Shown: positions 10,264 through 20,641 of the stretch, one piece after another
Layout of the letters: each line of letters begins with the position of its first letter
Position numbering within the stretch: position 1 is the stretch's first letter
The notes under the pieces: model-generated
Database searches by the model: none
The model's input: only the letters and a program-made list of their open reading frames with translations
Told to the model about the DNA's origin: nothing
Position numbers and translations under genes: made by a program
Origin: Acinetobacter pittii ANC 4050
GTDB lineage: Bacteria; Pseudomonadota; Gammaproteobacteria; Pseudomonadales; Moraxellaceae
Assembly (NCBI RefSeq): GCF_000399685.1
Contig: NZ_KB976987.1
Location: 2,886,237 to 2,950,236 of the forward strand
Direction: 5' to 3'
DNA length: 64,000 nt

Positions 10264-11961
10264 TTAGAAAGGAATACGCTTATATTTGCGATATTCAGGT
10301 TTCCAGAATGATTGATCAATCTTCTGCTTAAGCAAATCATCGCTAATGGTTACGGCCACTCCATCTGCCATGGCAGCTTTCGCAACTTCAAATGCAATCA
10401 CTTTAGAAACTTGCTGAATTTCACCTAAAGGTGGTAATAGATCAGCTTGTGGATCTTTCAGTAATGGTGAGCAATTCGCTAAAGCACTACTTGAAGCCAT
10501 TAACATATTTTCAGTAACACGTTTAGCACCTGATGCCACCACACCCAAACCAATGCCTGGGAAAATGTACGAGTTATTACACTGAGAAATATTATAAAGT
10601 TTGCCGTGATGATTAACAGGAGCAAACGGGCTACCTGTTGCAATTAATGCTCTACCTTCAGTCCACTCCACAATATCAGCCGGTACTGCTTCAACACGAG
10701 AAGTTGGATTAGACAATGGCATGACAATTGGGCGCTCACAATTCGCCGCCATGGTCTTGATAATCTCTTCTGTAAACAGACCCGGTTGACCAGAAACCCC
10801 AATTAACACTGTAGGCTTAGCGTTTTTAACAACATCAAGTAGTGAAATCACTTCTTCGATATTGCCCCACTGATCAACCACCTCAGCTTTTTGCGCTAAC
10901 TTACGTTGGAAATCTAATAGGTTTGGCTGATTTTCGGTAATCAAACCAAAGCGATCCACCATGTAAACGCGTGCACGTGCTTCAGCGTCCGTCAAACCTT
11001 CAGCAACCATTTGCGCAACAATTTGCTCTGCAATGCCACAACCTGCTGAGCCTGCACCTAAGAAAGCAATTGTTTGATCTTTTAATTGTTTGCCCGCTGC
11101 ACGGCTCGCAGCAATCAAACTACCTACAGATACCGCCGCTGTTCCTTGAATATCGTCATTAAAACAACAAATTTTATCGCGATATTTTTCTAAAAGTGGC
11201 ATCGCATTTTTTTGTGCGAAATCTTCAAACTGAATTAATGCTTTTGGCCAACGACGCTTTACAGCTTCAATCACCATATCGACAAATGCGTAATATTCAT
11301 CACCACTAATACGTGGCTGACGCCAACCCATATAGATTGGGTCATTTAACAATTGTGGATTATTCGTCCCTACATCAATTGTGATTGGCAATGTATACGC
11401 TGGGCTAATTCCACCACAAGCGGTGTAGAGTGAAAGTTTCCCAATAGGAATACCCATACCACCAATGCCTTGGTCACCAAGACCTAAGATACGTTCACCA
11501 TCAGTAATCACGATCACTTTTACATTATTTTTATTTACGTTTTGCAAAATATCATCAATCACATCACGATCTGGATATGAAATAAAAACACCACGATGAC
11601 GACGATAGATATCAGAGAAGCGTTGACATGCCTCACCCACGGTTGGGGTATAAATAATCGGCATCATTTCTTCAAGATGATTTTCGATTAAATGATAGAA
11701 CAAGGTTTCATTGGTATCTTGGATATTACGCAGATAAATATGACGGTTAATATCGTCAGTAAAAGCGCAATACTGCTGATAAGAGCGCTGGCTCTGCTCT
11801 TCAATAGTCTCAATAATATGGGGGAGTAAACCGTGTAAGTTAAAGTTACTTCTTTCTTCTTCAGTGAAAGCCGAACCTTTATTTAAAAGGGGTAACTCTA
11901 AAAGTGTAAAACCTGCATATGGAATATAAAGGGGATGTTTACTTGGGTGTCCTGATATCAT
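10264..11961 (-). CDS. maeA: NAD-dependent malic enzyme
   Basis: Oxidative decarboxylation of malate to pyruvate, linking the TCA cycle with gluconeogenic and fatty-acid metabolism. At 565 aa it is the long single-domain form of the E. coli SfcA type. Seen motifs: [11 protein letters not shown] (about 103-113), [16 protein letters not shown] (about 160-175) for malate/metal binding, [12 protein letters not shown] (about 265), and the dinucleotide-binding [18 protein letters not shown] preference is assigned by overall type. No operon partner; a long AT-rich gap separates it from argS. Confidence 0.93.
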   Translation of the reverse strand: MISGHPSKHPLYIPYAGFTLLELPLLNKGSAFTEEERSNFNLHGLLPHIIETIEEQSQRSYQQYCAFTDDINRHIYLRNIQDTNETLFYHLIENHLEEMMPIIYTPTVGEACQRFSDIYRRHRGVFISYPDRDVIDDILQNVNKNNVKVIVITDGERILGLGDQGIGGMGIPIGKLSLYTACGGISPAYTLPITIDVGTNNPQLLNDPIYMGWRQPRISGDEYYAFVDMVIEAVKRRWPKALIQFEDFAQKNAMPLLEKYRDKICCFNDDIQGTAAVSVGSLIAASRAAGKQLKDQTIAFLGAGSAGCGIAEQIVAQMVAEGLTDAEARARVYMVDRFGLITENQPNLLDFQRKLAQKAEVVDQWGNIEEVISLLDVVKNAKPTVLIGVSGQPGLFTEEIIKTMAANCERPIVMPLSNPTSRVEAVPADIVEWTEGRALIATGSPFAPVNHHGKLYNISQCNNSYIFPGIGLGVVASGAKRVTENMLMASSSALANCSPLLKDPQADLLPPLGEIQQVSKVIAFEVAKAAMADGVAVTISDDLLKQKIDQSFWKPEYRKYKRIPF

Positions 11962-12455
11962 TGCCTATCTCATTTTCCAGCTTAGAGTAGAGAAAAACAC
12001 GTTTTGTATGGTCTCTAAAACTCTTTGTGCGTATAAGCTTAAGCCTAATTCGTTCAAAATAGATATTTTAAACCGTGATGTCAAAATTAAACACTATTTA
12101 GTTAAAACATGTTCAAAAATAAACAATAAAAATCAATAGTTTATTATTTTCATTTTTTTAAAAATTTCTTTTATTTCCTCCATTTTGAAAGCCATAATTA
12201 TATGATTTATTAGTGAGAGGTATTTCCACAGGAAATAATCTTAAATTTAACACGGATTTTATAAATCAAAACTACCCAAAAGGTTTGTAATTCTTAATTT
12301 TCAGAATAATAAGGTTATTCACCAGCCAACATTCATTTAAAAAATAATCATCAGTAATTTGCAGAAAGAATTAGTGGAATATTAAATCCCCTCCCCTAAG
12401 TCATCGGAAATTTGCTATATTTAACGTTTTTCTGCGACATCTATTTTCGATTGAT
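11962..12455. promoter_or_regulatory. Divergent maeA/argS intergenic region with extended -10 for argS
   Basis: Very AT-rich 494 bp with no convincing gene. On the plus strand TTTGCTATATT (12411-12421) gives an extended -10 (TGC-TATATT, box 12416-12421) about 35 nt before the argS ATG; no good -35 box is present. I see no riboswitch-like or repeat structure. The maeA promoter could not be placed confidently. Confidence 0.45.
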
Positions 12456-14246
12456 ATGAATACGGCAATACAAGCAGCTCTCGACCATGCAGTGCAAACT
12501 CTTCAACAAGAAGGGGTGCTTCCTTCCGACTGGAAAAACACAAGCAACTTAACACGCACCAAAGACCGAAGCCATGGCGACTTTGCTTCTAATATTGCCA
12601 TGATCGGTTCGAAAGCTGCTGGTATGAAACCACGCGATTTAGCTGAGAAAGTTCTAGCTGCGCTACCAGAAGTGGCCGACATCAGTAAAGCTGAAATCGC
12701 AGGTCCCGGATTTATTAACTTCTTTTTAAATGCAGACCAGCGCTTTGCTATTCTTGACCAAATTCAGGCACAAAAAGAAATTTTTGGTCGTAGCCAAGCA
12801 AATGCAGCGAAAAAGATCCAAGTTGAATTTGTTTCTGCAAACCCAACGTCTAGTCTACATGTAGGTCATGGACGTGGTGCGGCATATGGTATGACTGTTG
12901 CTAATTTACTTGAAGCAACGGGTGCTAAAGTTGACCGTGAGTACTACGTGAATGATGCTGGCCGTCAAATGGACATTTTGGCGACTTCTACTTATTTACG
13001 TTATTTGGAATTACTTGGGCAAAACCTTGTATTCCCTAAAAATGCATATCAAGGCGATTACGTTAAAGAAATCGCACAAAGCATTATTGATAAAGATGGC
13101 GATGCTTACGTTCGTGAAGTTGCGAATGTTTATAAAGATGTACCAGAAGATGTGCAATATGCTGAAGAGCTAGATAGCGAAGGCAACAAAGTTGTGTTAT
13201 CTGGTGATAAAGAAAAGCATATTGATGGCCTTATTGCCAACTCACAACAATTGTTAGGTGAAGGCTACCGCGTATTCCACCAAGCAGCGCTTCATGCCAT
13301 TTTAGATGATATTAAAGATGACCTTGCGGACTTTGGTGTAACATTCAATCAATGGTTTAGTGAAGCATCTCTTAGCGCGAAAATTGATGAAGCTTTAGAA
13401 ACCCTAGATCAACGTGGCTTCCTTTATGAAAAAGATGGCAACATCTGGTTTAAATCGACTGAATTTGGCGATGAAAAAGACCGTGTTGTTAAGCGTCGTA
13501 ATGGCCAAACCACTTACTTTGCATCTGACATTGCATACCACTTAAATAAATTACAACGTGGTTATACTGACCTTATCGATATTTGGGGTTCTGACCACCA
13601 TGGCTATATTTCTCGCGTAAAAGCGGCAATTGATGCAATGGGTTATGACTCTAAAAAACTAACTGTACTTTTAGTTCAGTTCGTAAGTTTATGGCGTGGC
13701 GGTGAGATGGTTCAAATGTCATCTCGTTCAGGTCAGTTTGTGACTTTACGCGACTTACGTAAAGAAGTTGGCAATGACGCAGCTCGTTTCTACTATGTGA
13801 TGCGTAAAAGTGAACAACACATTGACTTTGACCTCGACCTTGCTGTTTCACAAAGTAAAGACAATGCTGTGTACTATATTCAATATGCACATGCACGTAT
13901 TTGCCGTATGTTAGAAAAAGCAGCAAGCACAGGCTTACAATTTGATGTAAATACTGCTCGCCCACATGCAGCACGCTTATCTCTTGATGCAGAAACCGAG
14001 ATTCTTGCTAAACTGGCAGCTTACCCAGATGCGGTGGTACGTGCTGCAAATGCATATGAACCTCATCAGGTTGGTAACTACTTAAAAGAGTTAGCTGCCC
14101 TGTTCCATGGTTGGTACAATGAACATAAAGTATTAAGCGATGATGCAGAGCTTACACAAGCCCGTTTATTACTTTCAATCAATGTACAACAAGTGTTGCG
14201 TAATGGTTTAGAATTACTTGGTGTATCTGCACCAGAATCTATGTAA
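12456..14246 (+). CDS. argS: Arginyl-tRNA synthetase
   Basis: Class I synthetase charging tRNA-Arg. 596 aa; the HIGH signature appears as HVGHG in PTSSLHVGHGRGAAYG (about residue 134), preceded by VEFVSANPT. The KMSKS loop is degenerate as MSSRSGQFVTLRDL, usual for ArgRS. The C-terminal all-helical DALR anticodon-binding domain covers about 465-596. The N-terminal tRNA-recognition domain spans about 1-100. Normal length. Confidence 0.97.
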   Translation: MNTAIQAALDHAVQTLQQEGVLPSDWKNTSNLTRTKDRSHGDFASNIAMIGSKAAGMKPRDLAEKVLAALPEVADISKAEIAGPGFINFFLNADQRFAILDQIQAQKEIFGRSQANAAKKIQVEFVSANPTSSLHVGHGRGAAYGMTVANLLEATGAKVDREYYVNDAGRQMDILATSTYLRYLELLGQNLVFPKNAYQGDYVKEIAQSIIDKDGDAYVREVANVYKDVPEDVQYAEELDSEGNKVVLSGDKEKHIDGLIANSQQLLGEGYRVFHQAALHAILDDIKDDLADFGVTFNQWFSEASLSAKIDEALETLDQRGFLYEKDGNIWFKSTEFGDEKDRVVKRRNGQTTYFASDIAYHLNKLQRGYTDLIDIWGSDHHGYISRVKAAIDAMGYDSKKLTVLLVQFVSLWRGGEMVQMSSRSGQFVTLRDLRKEVGNDAARFYYVMRKSEQHIDFDLDLAVSQSKDNAVYYIQYAHARICRMLEKAASTGLQFDVNTARPHAARLSLDAETEILAKLAAYPDAVVRAANAYEPHQVGNYLKELAALFHGWYNEHKVLSDDAELTQARLLLSINVQQVLRNGLELLGVSAPESM

Positions 14247-14250
14247 TAAA

Positions 14251-14337
14251 TATATTGCATGACATCGAAACAAAGGTCATGCAATATAGTAAGCGGTGGT
14301 TTGTACAGTTAAACTATCAGTACAAACCCCTGTTTTT
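14251..14337 (+). terminator. Double hairpin after argS
   Basis: A 13-bp hairpin (TATATTGCATGAC 14251-14263 with GTCATGCAATATA 14276-14288) is followed by a second one (GGTTTGTAC 14298-14306 with GTACAAACC 14320-14328) whose tail CCTGTTTTT makes it the likely intrinsic terminator. The first lacks a T run and may protect the 3' end. Confidence 0.75.
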
Positions 14338-14401
14338 AGCATCGTAAGACGAGAATCAAACTCGAATTAAAAAACAATCAAAATACAGAGGAATAATCCA
14401 C

Positions 14402-15016
14402 GTGTTTGGCAAAACGCAACGCGGTGTATCTGAAAGACCTAATAAGCCTAAAAAGCCCCTAATTCCCAAATGGTTAGGGACACTTGTCGCTATTTTGGCG
14501 GTCTTATGTATCGCTGTAATGCTTATGCTTTGGAAACCTTGGCAACCTGTTCCTGCGAAAAATCAGATTACCTCTGAACATTATCAAGAAGAAGATACCA
14601 ATAAAGACTATCGTTTCTACGATCTATTACCTCAGCAACAGGTCACTCCTATTCCTGAACAAGCAATCCCTGAAAGTAAAAATCAAGGCACTGCTATGAT
14701 TGTTGAGGCACCAAGCACAACTCAACCAGCTGCCTCTGAAAGTGCAGGAATTGATAGTGAACAATCAGCTAATATTCCTCAGCAACCTACTTATATTTTA
14801 CAAGTTCGTAGTTATAACGACCCTGATCAGGCCGATGCCCGCCGTGCAGAAATCATTTTAAATGGCTTATCTGCTGACGTAGTTAAAAGTACTGAGAATG
14901 GCCAAACATGGTATCGTGTTATTTCTGGACCTTATGATACTCAAGAAGCTGCATTGGCTGCTCAGCAGACCTTACAACACAGTGGTATTGACTCCATCGT
15001 AATCAAACGCAAGTAA
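14402..15016 (+). CDS. SPOR-domain membrane protein (FtsN-like)
   Basis: Predicted single-pass inner-membrane protein with a periplasmic peptidoglycan-binding SPOR domain, the layout of FtsN-type division proteins. The 204 aa have a basic cytoplasmic N-terminus, a transmembrane helix (about 26-46), a Pro/Gln/Glu-rich linker, and a SPOR domain (about 128-203: YILQVRSYNDPDQADARRAE onward, then GQTWYRVISGPYD). It begins with GTG; AGAGGAAT stands 6-7 nt upstream. The argS-SPOR order is common in gammaproteobacteria. Whether it is the true FtsN is not settled. Confidence 0.82.
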   Translation: MFGKTQRGVSERPNKPKKPLIPKWLGTLVAILAVLCIAVMLMLWKPWQPVPAKNQITSEHYQEEDTNKDYRFYDLLPQQQVTPIPEQAIPESKNQGTAMIVEAPSTTQPAASESAGIDSEQSANIPQQPTYILQVRSYNDPDQADARRAEIILNGLSADVVKSTENGQTWYRVISGPYDTQEAALAAQQTLQHSGIDSIVIKRK

Positions 15017-15025
15017 AATGAAAAT

Positions 15026-15058
15026 AAAAAAGGAACAAATATTTGTTCCTTTTCTTTT
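15026..15058. terminator. Bidirectional terminator between SPOR gene and GST gene
   Basis: The hairpin AAGGAACAAATATTTGTTCC is flanked by A and T runs and lies between two convergent genes, so it can serve both strands. Confidence 0.9.
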
Positions 15059-15725
15059 AAATATCAACGCAATTCCTTTCACTAGAACCAATCCCCTTTT
15101 GTTTCGCTTTTTGAAACGCGGGTCTTTGCTGAATACGATATAAAAAAGCTTGAATATGAGGATATTTACCCTGCAAGCGAGATTGTAAAGCCTCCAAAGG
15201 AAAGCTCATTTGAATATCAGCAAATGAAAAATCACCTGCGAAATATTCGTGCTCAGCCAAATAGTTTTCTAAAAAACTAATATGATCTTTCATACGAGGG
15301 CGAACAAAATTTGCCTTTACACCTTCTGTGATTTTTTTAGCTACTGGTTGAATTAACCATGGCACATGCTTGTTTACACTATTCATGACCAAAGTCATCA
15401 CCAATAACGGCATTAGTGAACCTTCTGCATAATGCATCCAGTAAATATACTGCTGTAAATCTTGAGGTTCTGTAGGTTTAAATTGTTGTTTCTGATCATA
15501 ACGCTGCTGTAAATATTCTAAGATCACAGCAGATTCTGCGATGACTTGCTCATCATCAGTCAAAATTGGAGCTTTGCCTAATGGGTGAATACATTTCAAT
15601 GTTTCTGGAGCAGAGTAGTTAGGTAAGCGTTGATAATAATGAATATCATAATTTAAGCCTAACTCTTCTAAAGCCCATAAAATTCGAAACGATCGCGAAC
15701 ATTCCAGGTGGTGCACACTAATCAT
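15057..15725 (-). CDS. Glutathione S-transferase family protein
   Basis: Cytosolic GST-like detoxification enzyme; substrate unknown. From the ATG at 15725 (MISVHHLECSRSFRILWALE) it is 222 aa with an N-terminal thioredoxin-fold glutathione domain (about 1-80, cis-Pro region PLGKAPIL, ESAVILEYL) and a helical C-terminal domain (about 90-215). The frame stays open to 15827, but that extension runs through the intrinsic terminator at 15757-15787, so the shorter start is right. Confidence 0.87.
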   Translation of the reverse strand: MISVHHLECSRSFRILWALEELGLNYDIHYYQRLPNYSAPETLKCIHPLGKAPILTDDEQVIAESAVILEYLQQRYDQKQQFKPTEPQDLQQYIYWMHYAEGSLMPLLVMTLVMNSVNKHVPWLIQPVAKKITEGVKANFVRPRMKDHISFLENYLAEHEYFAGDFSFADIQMSFPLEALQSRLQGKYPHIQAFLYRIQQRPAFQKAKQKGIGSSERNCVDI

Positions 15726-15756
15726 GTTAATGCCTGCTTTTATTTTTCTTTTTACA

Positions 15757-15787
15757 TAAAAAACAGCATGTGAACATGCTGTTTTAT
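15757..15787 (-). terminator. Terminator after osmC-like gene
   Basis: AAACAGCATG and its complement around 15759-15785 form a strong hairpin with a T6 tail on the minus strand. It lies 50 nt past the OsmC stop and 32 nt before the GST start, separating the two units. Confidence 0.85.
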
Positions 15788-15837
15788 TCCATTTGTGGGA
15801 TGGATATAAAATCATCCACCTCAACAAAATAGCATTT

Positions 15838-16245
15838 TTACGCTGTAACGAGCACAGTATGAATGTCTAAACTACGTAACAAAGTTTTAGTGACTGGGGT
15901 TTTCCCACACACCAACAAGATTTTTTGTTGAAGTTCTTCATCGGGTAAGTCTTTAAAAACAATACGACGTTCAATATGTTCCTCATGCTCTCTATTGGTA
16001 TGAAAATCGATTTCAACCGAAAATTCACCAAAATCATAACCCTTATGCTTTGCATACATTCTTAAAGTAATGAGCGTACAAGCGGCCAAACTTCCAGTGA
16101 GTAAATCATACGGCGCTGGACCTTGATCTTGTCCTTCCAACTTCTCTGGCTCATCACAAAAATATTGATGGCGACCACTCGTGATTTCACCCTTCCATTG
16201 TCCAGCAAGGGGCTTTGCTTTACTGCTTGCGATTACTGCTGTCAT
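15838..16245 (-). CDS. OsmC-family peroxiredoxin-like protein
   Basis: OsmC/Ohr-type fold protein, a candidate thiol peroxidase or redox sensor in the cytosol. 135 aa. The first conserved Cys lies in the helix start LLTGSLAACTLITLRMYAKHKG (about residue 56). The second typical Cys is in KILLVCGKTPVTKTL (about residue 114). Its start overlaps the end of the pirin gene by 4 nt (ATGA), so the two are translationally coupled. Confidence 0.87.
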   Translation of the reverse strand: MTAVIASSKAKPLAGQWKGEITSGRHQYFCDEPEKLEGQDQGPAPYDLLTGSLAACTLITLRMYAKHKGYDFGEFSVEIDFHTNREHEEHIERRIVFKDLPDEELQQKILLVCGKTPVTKTLLRSLDIHTVLVTA

Positions 16246-17189
16246 TTTGATGCTCTCATTTGATCTGAAAGAACAGGTGCTTCTAAACGCGCACCTACAT
16301 AATCTGGAATTTCACCAAAACGCGCATCATGGCTAATCCATTGCTCACGGGCTTCTTTTAAATCATCCATTGTACGTGCAACAAAGTTCCACCATAGCAA
16401 AATTGGAGTTTCAAACGGTTCACCGCCAATCAAAAGAATACGATTGCCTTTTTTTACTTCGATCTCGATTTCACTAAGACCAGTATCTAAGACCACCATG
16501 TTGTCAGCAGTTAACTCGTGGCCATTCACATGGGCAACACCTTCAAGCGCCATAAAACCGTATTCATAATTAGGGTTTAGTGGAATACGAGTTTTTGTAT
16601 CTTGAGTAGCAATTAAATCAACACCAACTAACGGCGTATGGACCACAACTGGAGAAGTCGTTGCTAAATACTCACCGACAAGCACAGTAAATTCTAGACC
16701 ATCTTTTTCAACTACAGGGAGTTCAGGGTAATGTTCAAATTTCGGATCCATATTGCGCTTATCATCCGGTAAGGCAATCCAGAGCTGAGCAGCGTGCATT
16801 TGAGTTTCTGTATCAGGTGCAACTTCTGTATGTGAAATTCCGTGACCTGCTGTCATTAAGTTAACTTGCTTAGGACGAATGAGTTGTTTTGAACCTAAGC
16901 TATCGGTATGCATCATGGTGCCTTCAATCATCCACGTGAAGGTTTGCAAACCAATATGAGGATGAGGACCAACATCTAAACCATCGCCCGCTGGAAAAGT
17001 TACTGGGCCCGCATGATCTAAGAAACACCACGCACCAATCATTCGTTTTTGGCGGCTAGGTAAAGCCCGCTTAATGACTGTCCCCTGTCCAATTTCAGCA
17101 GAGCGAATTGGAAATTCTTGAATAAATTGATTGGCAAATTTCTCGCAATCCTTTGAATCAGAAATATCGTAATCATTATTATTGCTCAT
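16242..17189 (-). CDS. Pirin family protein
   Basis: Bicupin of the pirin family; bacterial members include quercetin-dioxygenase-like enzymes and regulators, so the exact role is open. 315 aa with the metal-binding cupin motif GPHPHIGLQTFTWMIEG (about 76-92) and GHGISHTE (about 117-124), which supply the His/Glu ligands, then a C-terminal pirin domain (about 190-290, with GGEPFETPILLWWNFVA). Coupled to the OsmC gene; co-occurrence suggests a stress role. Confidence 0.88.
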   Translation of the reverse strand: MSNNNDYDISDSKDCEKFANQFIQEFPIRSAEIGQGTVIKRALPSRQKRMIGAWCFLDHAGPVTFPAGDGLDVGPHPHIGLQTFTWMIEGTMMHTDSLGSKQLIRPKQVNLMTAGHGISHTEVAPDTETQMHAAQLWIALPDDKRNMDPKFEHYPELPVVEKDGLEFTVLVGEYLATTSPVVVHTPLVGVDLIATQDTKTRIPLNPNYEYGFMALEGVAHVNGHELTADNMVVLDTGLSEIEIEVKKGNRILLIGGEPFETPILLWWNFVARTMDDLKEAREQWISHDARFGEIPDYVGARLEAPVLSDQMRASK

Positions 17190-17356
17190 GATATTACTCT
17201 CTTTTACCTATGCTTTTGCAATGAGTTGTTCTAATGATCTTAACAATACACTCATTATTCAATATAGTCTTTTAGTAATACACAGGGTGCTATGAATGAG
17301 ACAATCAAAGTTTTTAATTACAGAAAATTAATTTTCATCTTTAAAAGTTAAGTAAT

Positions 17357-17386
17357 AAAAAAGGACGCTAATGCGTCCTTTTCTTT
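17357..17386 (-). terminator. Terminator of guaA
   Basis: AAAGGACGC/GCGTCCTTT hairpin around TAAT, followed on the minus strand by a T6 run. It lies 20 nt after the guaA stop. Confidence 0.88.
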
Positions 17387-17405
17387 ACCAACAAACAGAG
17401 GAAAA

Positions 17406-18974
17406 TTATTCCCACTCAATTGTTGCTGGTGGTTTAGATGACACGTCGTATACAACACGTGATACATCTTTAATTTCATTCATAATACGCGTTGAGATTT
17501 TATCAACCAATTCGTATGGTAAATGTGCAAAACGAGCTGTCATAAAGTCAACTGTTTCAACTGCACGAAGTGCAATCACCCATGCGTAACGACGACCATC
17601 ACCTACCACACCAACTGACTTAACCGGTTGGAATACGGCAAATGCTTGAGCAGTTTTATCATACCAACCACTGTCGCGAAGCTCTTGCATGAAGATGTCA
17701 TCAGCAAGACGAAGAATATCTGCATATTCTTTTTTCACTTCACCCAGAATACGAACGCCTAAACCAGGGCCCGGGAATGGATGACGGTAAATCATGCTGT
17801 GTGGCAAGCCAAGTGTAGTACCTAATTTACGTACCTCATCTTTGAACAAGTCACGTAATGGCTCTACCAATTCAAATTCTAAATCGTCTGGTAAACCGCC
17901 CACGTTATGGTGAGATTTAATAACGTGTGCTTTACCTTGTTTGCTTGCAGCAGATTCGATTACGTCTGGGTAAATCGTACCTTGCGCCAAGAATTTCACG
18001 CCATCAAGTTTACGTGCTTCTTCAGCAAAAACTTCAATGAACTCACGACCAATAATTTTACGTTTTTTCTCTGGATCAACTTCGCCGGCCAATGCAGTTA
18101 AGAAACGTTGTTCAGCATCTGCACGAATAACACGGATACCCATGTTTTCAGCAAACATTTGCATCACTTGGTCACCTTCGTTTAAACGAAGTAAACCGTT
18201 GTCAACGAATACACATGTTAACTGGTCGCCAATTGCTTTATGTAAAAGCGCAGCAACGACAGATGAATCAACACCGCCAGAAAGACCTAAAAGAACTTTT
18301 TCATCACCGATTTGTTCACGTAATTGCTCTACGCGTAAATCAATGATGTGTTCAGGTGTCCAAAGTCCACCACATCCACAAATTTTATGAACGAAGTTTG
18401 CAAGTAACTCTTCACCTTTTGCCGTGTGCGTTACTTCTGGGTGGAATTGCACGCCATAGAAACGACGTGCTTCATCACTTACAGCAGCAACTGGACAACT
18501 TGGTGTGCTTGCAGTAATGCTAAAGCCTTCTGGAATCTGGCTAACTTTATCACCATGACTCATCCAAACATGAAGTTGGTTTTCACGGTCTTGTAAGTTA
18601 CCAATCAGTTGGTCGCGTTTAACGATATCAACTTCAGCATAACCAAACTCATGCACAGTACCCGGCTCAACTTTACCGCCTAACTGTTCAGACATGGTTT
18701 GCAGGCCATAGCAAATACCCAATACTGGAACGCCTAACTCAAACACCACTTGTGGTGCACGAGGGCTGCCTTCTTCATGCACACTCTCAGGTCCACCTGA
18801 CAAAATAATGCCATTTGGCTTAAAAGCGCGAATGTCTTCTTCAGACATATCAAAAGCATACATTTCAGAGTAAACACCAGCTTCACGCACACGACGTGCA
18901 ATGAGCTGACTATATTGAGAGCCGAAATCCAGAATCAGGATACGATCTTCAGTAATTTGAGTATTGGTAGTCAT
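17406..18974 (-). CDS. guaA: GMP synthase (glutamine-hydrolysing)
   Basis: Converts XMP to GMP, the last step of guanine nucleotide synthesis. 522 aa: an N-terminal class I glutamine amidotransferase (about 8-200) with nucleophile in GICYGLQ and its His/Glu pair in FHPEVTH; an ATP-pyrophosphatase domain with [11 protein letters not shown] (about 228-238); and a C-terminal dimerisation domain ending KPPATIEWE. Complete. guaB is not adjacent, so guaA is a single transcription unit here. Confidence 0.97.
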   Translation of the reverse strand: MTTNTQITEDRILILDFGSQYSQLIARRVREAGVYSEMYAFDMSEEDIRAFKPNGIILSGGPESVHEEGSPRAPQVVFELGVPVLGICYGLQTMSEQLGGKVEPGTVHEFGYAEVDIVKRDQLIGNLQDRENQLHVWMSHGDKVSQIPEGFSITASTPSCPVAAVSDEARRFYGVQFHPEVTHTAKGEELLANFVHKICGCGGLWTPEHIIDLRVEQLREQIGDEKVLLGLSGGVDSSVVAALLHKAIGDQLTCVFVDNGLLRLNEGDQVMQMFAENMGIRVIRADAEQRFLTALAGEVDPEKKRKIIGREFIEVFAEEARKLDGVKFLAQGTIYPDVIESAASKQGKAHVIKSHHNVGGLPDDLEFELVEPLRDLFKDEVRKLGTTLGLPHSMIYRHPFPGPGLGVRILGEVKKEYADILRLADDIFMQELRDSGWYDKTAQAFAVFQPVKSVGVVGDGRRYAWVIALRAVETVDFMTARFAHLPYELVDKISTRIMNEIKDVSRVVYDVSSKPPATIEWE

Positions 18975-19347
18975 GACAAACCACTAAATGGCAAAAGAAT
19001 TAAGCGCGCCATTTTAACATTTTTCACGCTTCGGCGCACCGCAAATCATCATATATCTTATTTTTTTCATATCAGAATCATTTCTACAATTAGATTGTTT
19101 GATATAAATTAAAATTTACTTATATTTATCAAATATATGGCGTAGACTTAAAAACTCTCTGTGTATTGATAAATTCATCACATTCTATGCAACATCACCA
19201 TGAATTTGATGATAAGATTACCCGATAAAACAGGCATTACCATGGAAAGGTAAATACCATAAGCGATATTTGTCTGTGCTTAAACAATTATCCATTTTTA
19301 TGGCTTGTTGCCCCCTATCAAAATCAATAGAAATCTAAGGAACAACA
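18975..19347. other. guaA/DUF445 divergent gap, no gene seen
   Basis: 373 bp, AT-rich. It contains only a small hairpin (TTACC ATGGAAA GGTAA, about 19237-19253) and must hold the guaA and DUF445 promoters, which I could not place confidently. The only short ORFs are under 15 codons and unremarkable. Confidence 0.4.
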
Positions 19348-20577
19348 ATGCTTCAAACTATGATTGCAGATTTCCAGCAACATTTTTGGTTGTATATCTC
19401 TATTCCTTTTATGAGTGGTTTAATTGGCTATATCACCAAAGTGATTGCTATCCAGATGATGTTTTCGCCACTTGAATTTAAAGGTATTAAACCATTTTTG
19501 GGTTGGCAAGGTATTGTGCCTCGCAAAGCAGAAAAGATGGCAACTATTGCTGTTGAACTCATGACAGCCAAGCTCATTAAACCTGAAGAAATTTTTGCAC
19601 GCCTAGATCCTAAACGTATTGCCAAAGAAATAGAAAAACCACTACTTGCGGCAGCTGAAGATATTACCCGCGACGTCGCTCAAGAATATCAGCCCGGTTT
19701 ATGGGAAGGCATGCCAGAATTTGCTCGCCAAAGACTTATTCGTCGCGTGCAATCCAAAGCACCGGAGATTGTTGAACACATCATGAGTGAAGTACAGCGT
19801 GATGTGAACCGATATTTTGATATTAAAAACTTAGTTATCAGCAACTTACTTAAAGACAAACGCCTACTCAACAATATTTTTAAACGCGTAGGCAAACAAG
19901 AATTTAAATTTTTCAGTAATGTTGGTTTTGTATTTGGTTTCGGTATTGGTGTGATTCAGATGTTGTGCTGGATTGTCACTCAAGGAAAGTATCCTTGGAT
20001 GCTGCCAATGTTTGGTGGCTTTGTTGGTTTTTTCAGTGACTGGATTGCACTGCAAATGATGTTTAGACCGCTCTATCCTAAAAAGATCTTGGGTTACACA
20101 TGGCAAGGGCTGTTCATTAAACGTCAAAATGAAGTTGCAGCTGACTATGCAGCTTTAATTTCAAAACAGCTTTTAACTTCACGTCATATGATGGAAGAGC
20201 TATTTTCCGGTACACATTCTGCACGTGTTATTGATCTGGTTAACCGCCATGTCAAACAAGAAATTGATATGCAAGCTGGGGTGATTCGTCCCTTAGTTGT
20301 ATATGCAATTGGCGGAGAAAAATATCAGAATATGAAATCACAAGTTGCTGAACGTATTATGCAACAGCTTCCAGAGACGATGAAATATGTAGAGTCTTAT
20401 GCAGAAGATGCTATGAATATTCGCAGCACACTCATTGAACGTATGCAGAAATTAACACCTTCTGAATTTGAAGGGATGTTACGTCCTGCATTTAAAGAAG
20501 ATGAGTGGGCCTTAATTGCTGTCGGTGCAGTGCTTGGTTTCGTGGTTGGAGAATTGCAAATCCAATTTATGCTCTAA
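19348..20577 (+). CDS. DUF445 family membrane protein
   Basis: Conserved inner-membrane protein of unknown function. 409 aa with an N-terminal hydrophobic segment (about 12-35, LYISIPFMSGLIGYITKVIA), a soluble helical region, a middle pair of hydrophobic segments (about 190-245), a second soluble region, and a C-terminal helix (about 385-405). The repeat of QMMFSPLEFKG (N-terminal) and QMMFRPLYPKK (middle) shows an internal duplication, known for this family. AAGGAACAACA precedes the ATG. Confidence 0.85.
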   Translation: MLQTMIADFQQHFWLYISIPFMSGLIGYITKVIAIQMMFSPLEFKGIKPFLGWQGIVPRKAEKMATIAVELMTAKLIKPEEIFARLDPKRIAKEIEKPLLAAAEDITRDVAQEYQPGLWEGMPEFARQRLIRRVQSKAPEIVEHIMSEVQRDVNRYFDIKNLVISNLLKDKRLLNNIFKRVGKQEFKFFSNVGFVFGFGIGVIQMLCWIVTQGKYPWMLPMFGGFVGFFSDWIALQMMFRPLYPKKILGYTWQGLFIKRQNEVAADYAALISKQLLTSRHMMEELFSGTHSARVIDLVNRHVKQEIDMQAGVIRPLVVYAIGGEKYQNMKSQVAERIMQQLPETMKYVESYAEDAMNIRSTLIERMQKLTPSEFEGMLRPAFKEDEWALIAVGAVLGFVVGELQIQFML

Positions 20578-20595
20578 TTTTTAAAATAAAGAAAT

Positions 20596-20632
20596 AAAAA
20601 ACCGGATGAATTGCTCATCCGGTTTTATTTTG
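20596..20632. terminator. Bidirectional terminator between DUF445 and DoxX genes
   Basis: AAAACCGGATGA/TCATCCGGTTTT hairpin with A and T flanks between convergent genes. Confidence 0.9.
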
Positions 20633-20641
20633 TCTTGAATA

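Noticed and set aside
15726..15827. 34-residue N-terminal extension of the GST gene
   Set aside because: It would be read through a strong terminator hairpin and lacks GST similarity; the ATG at 15725 is preferred.
19190..19232. 13-codon His-rich ORF before the DUF445 gene
   Set aside because: No ribosome site and too short to support.
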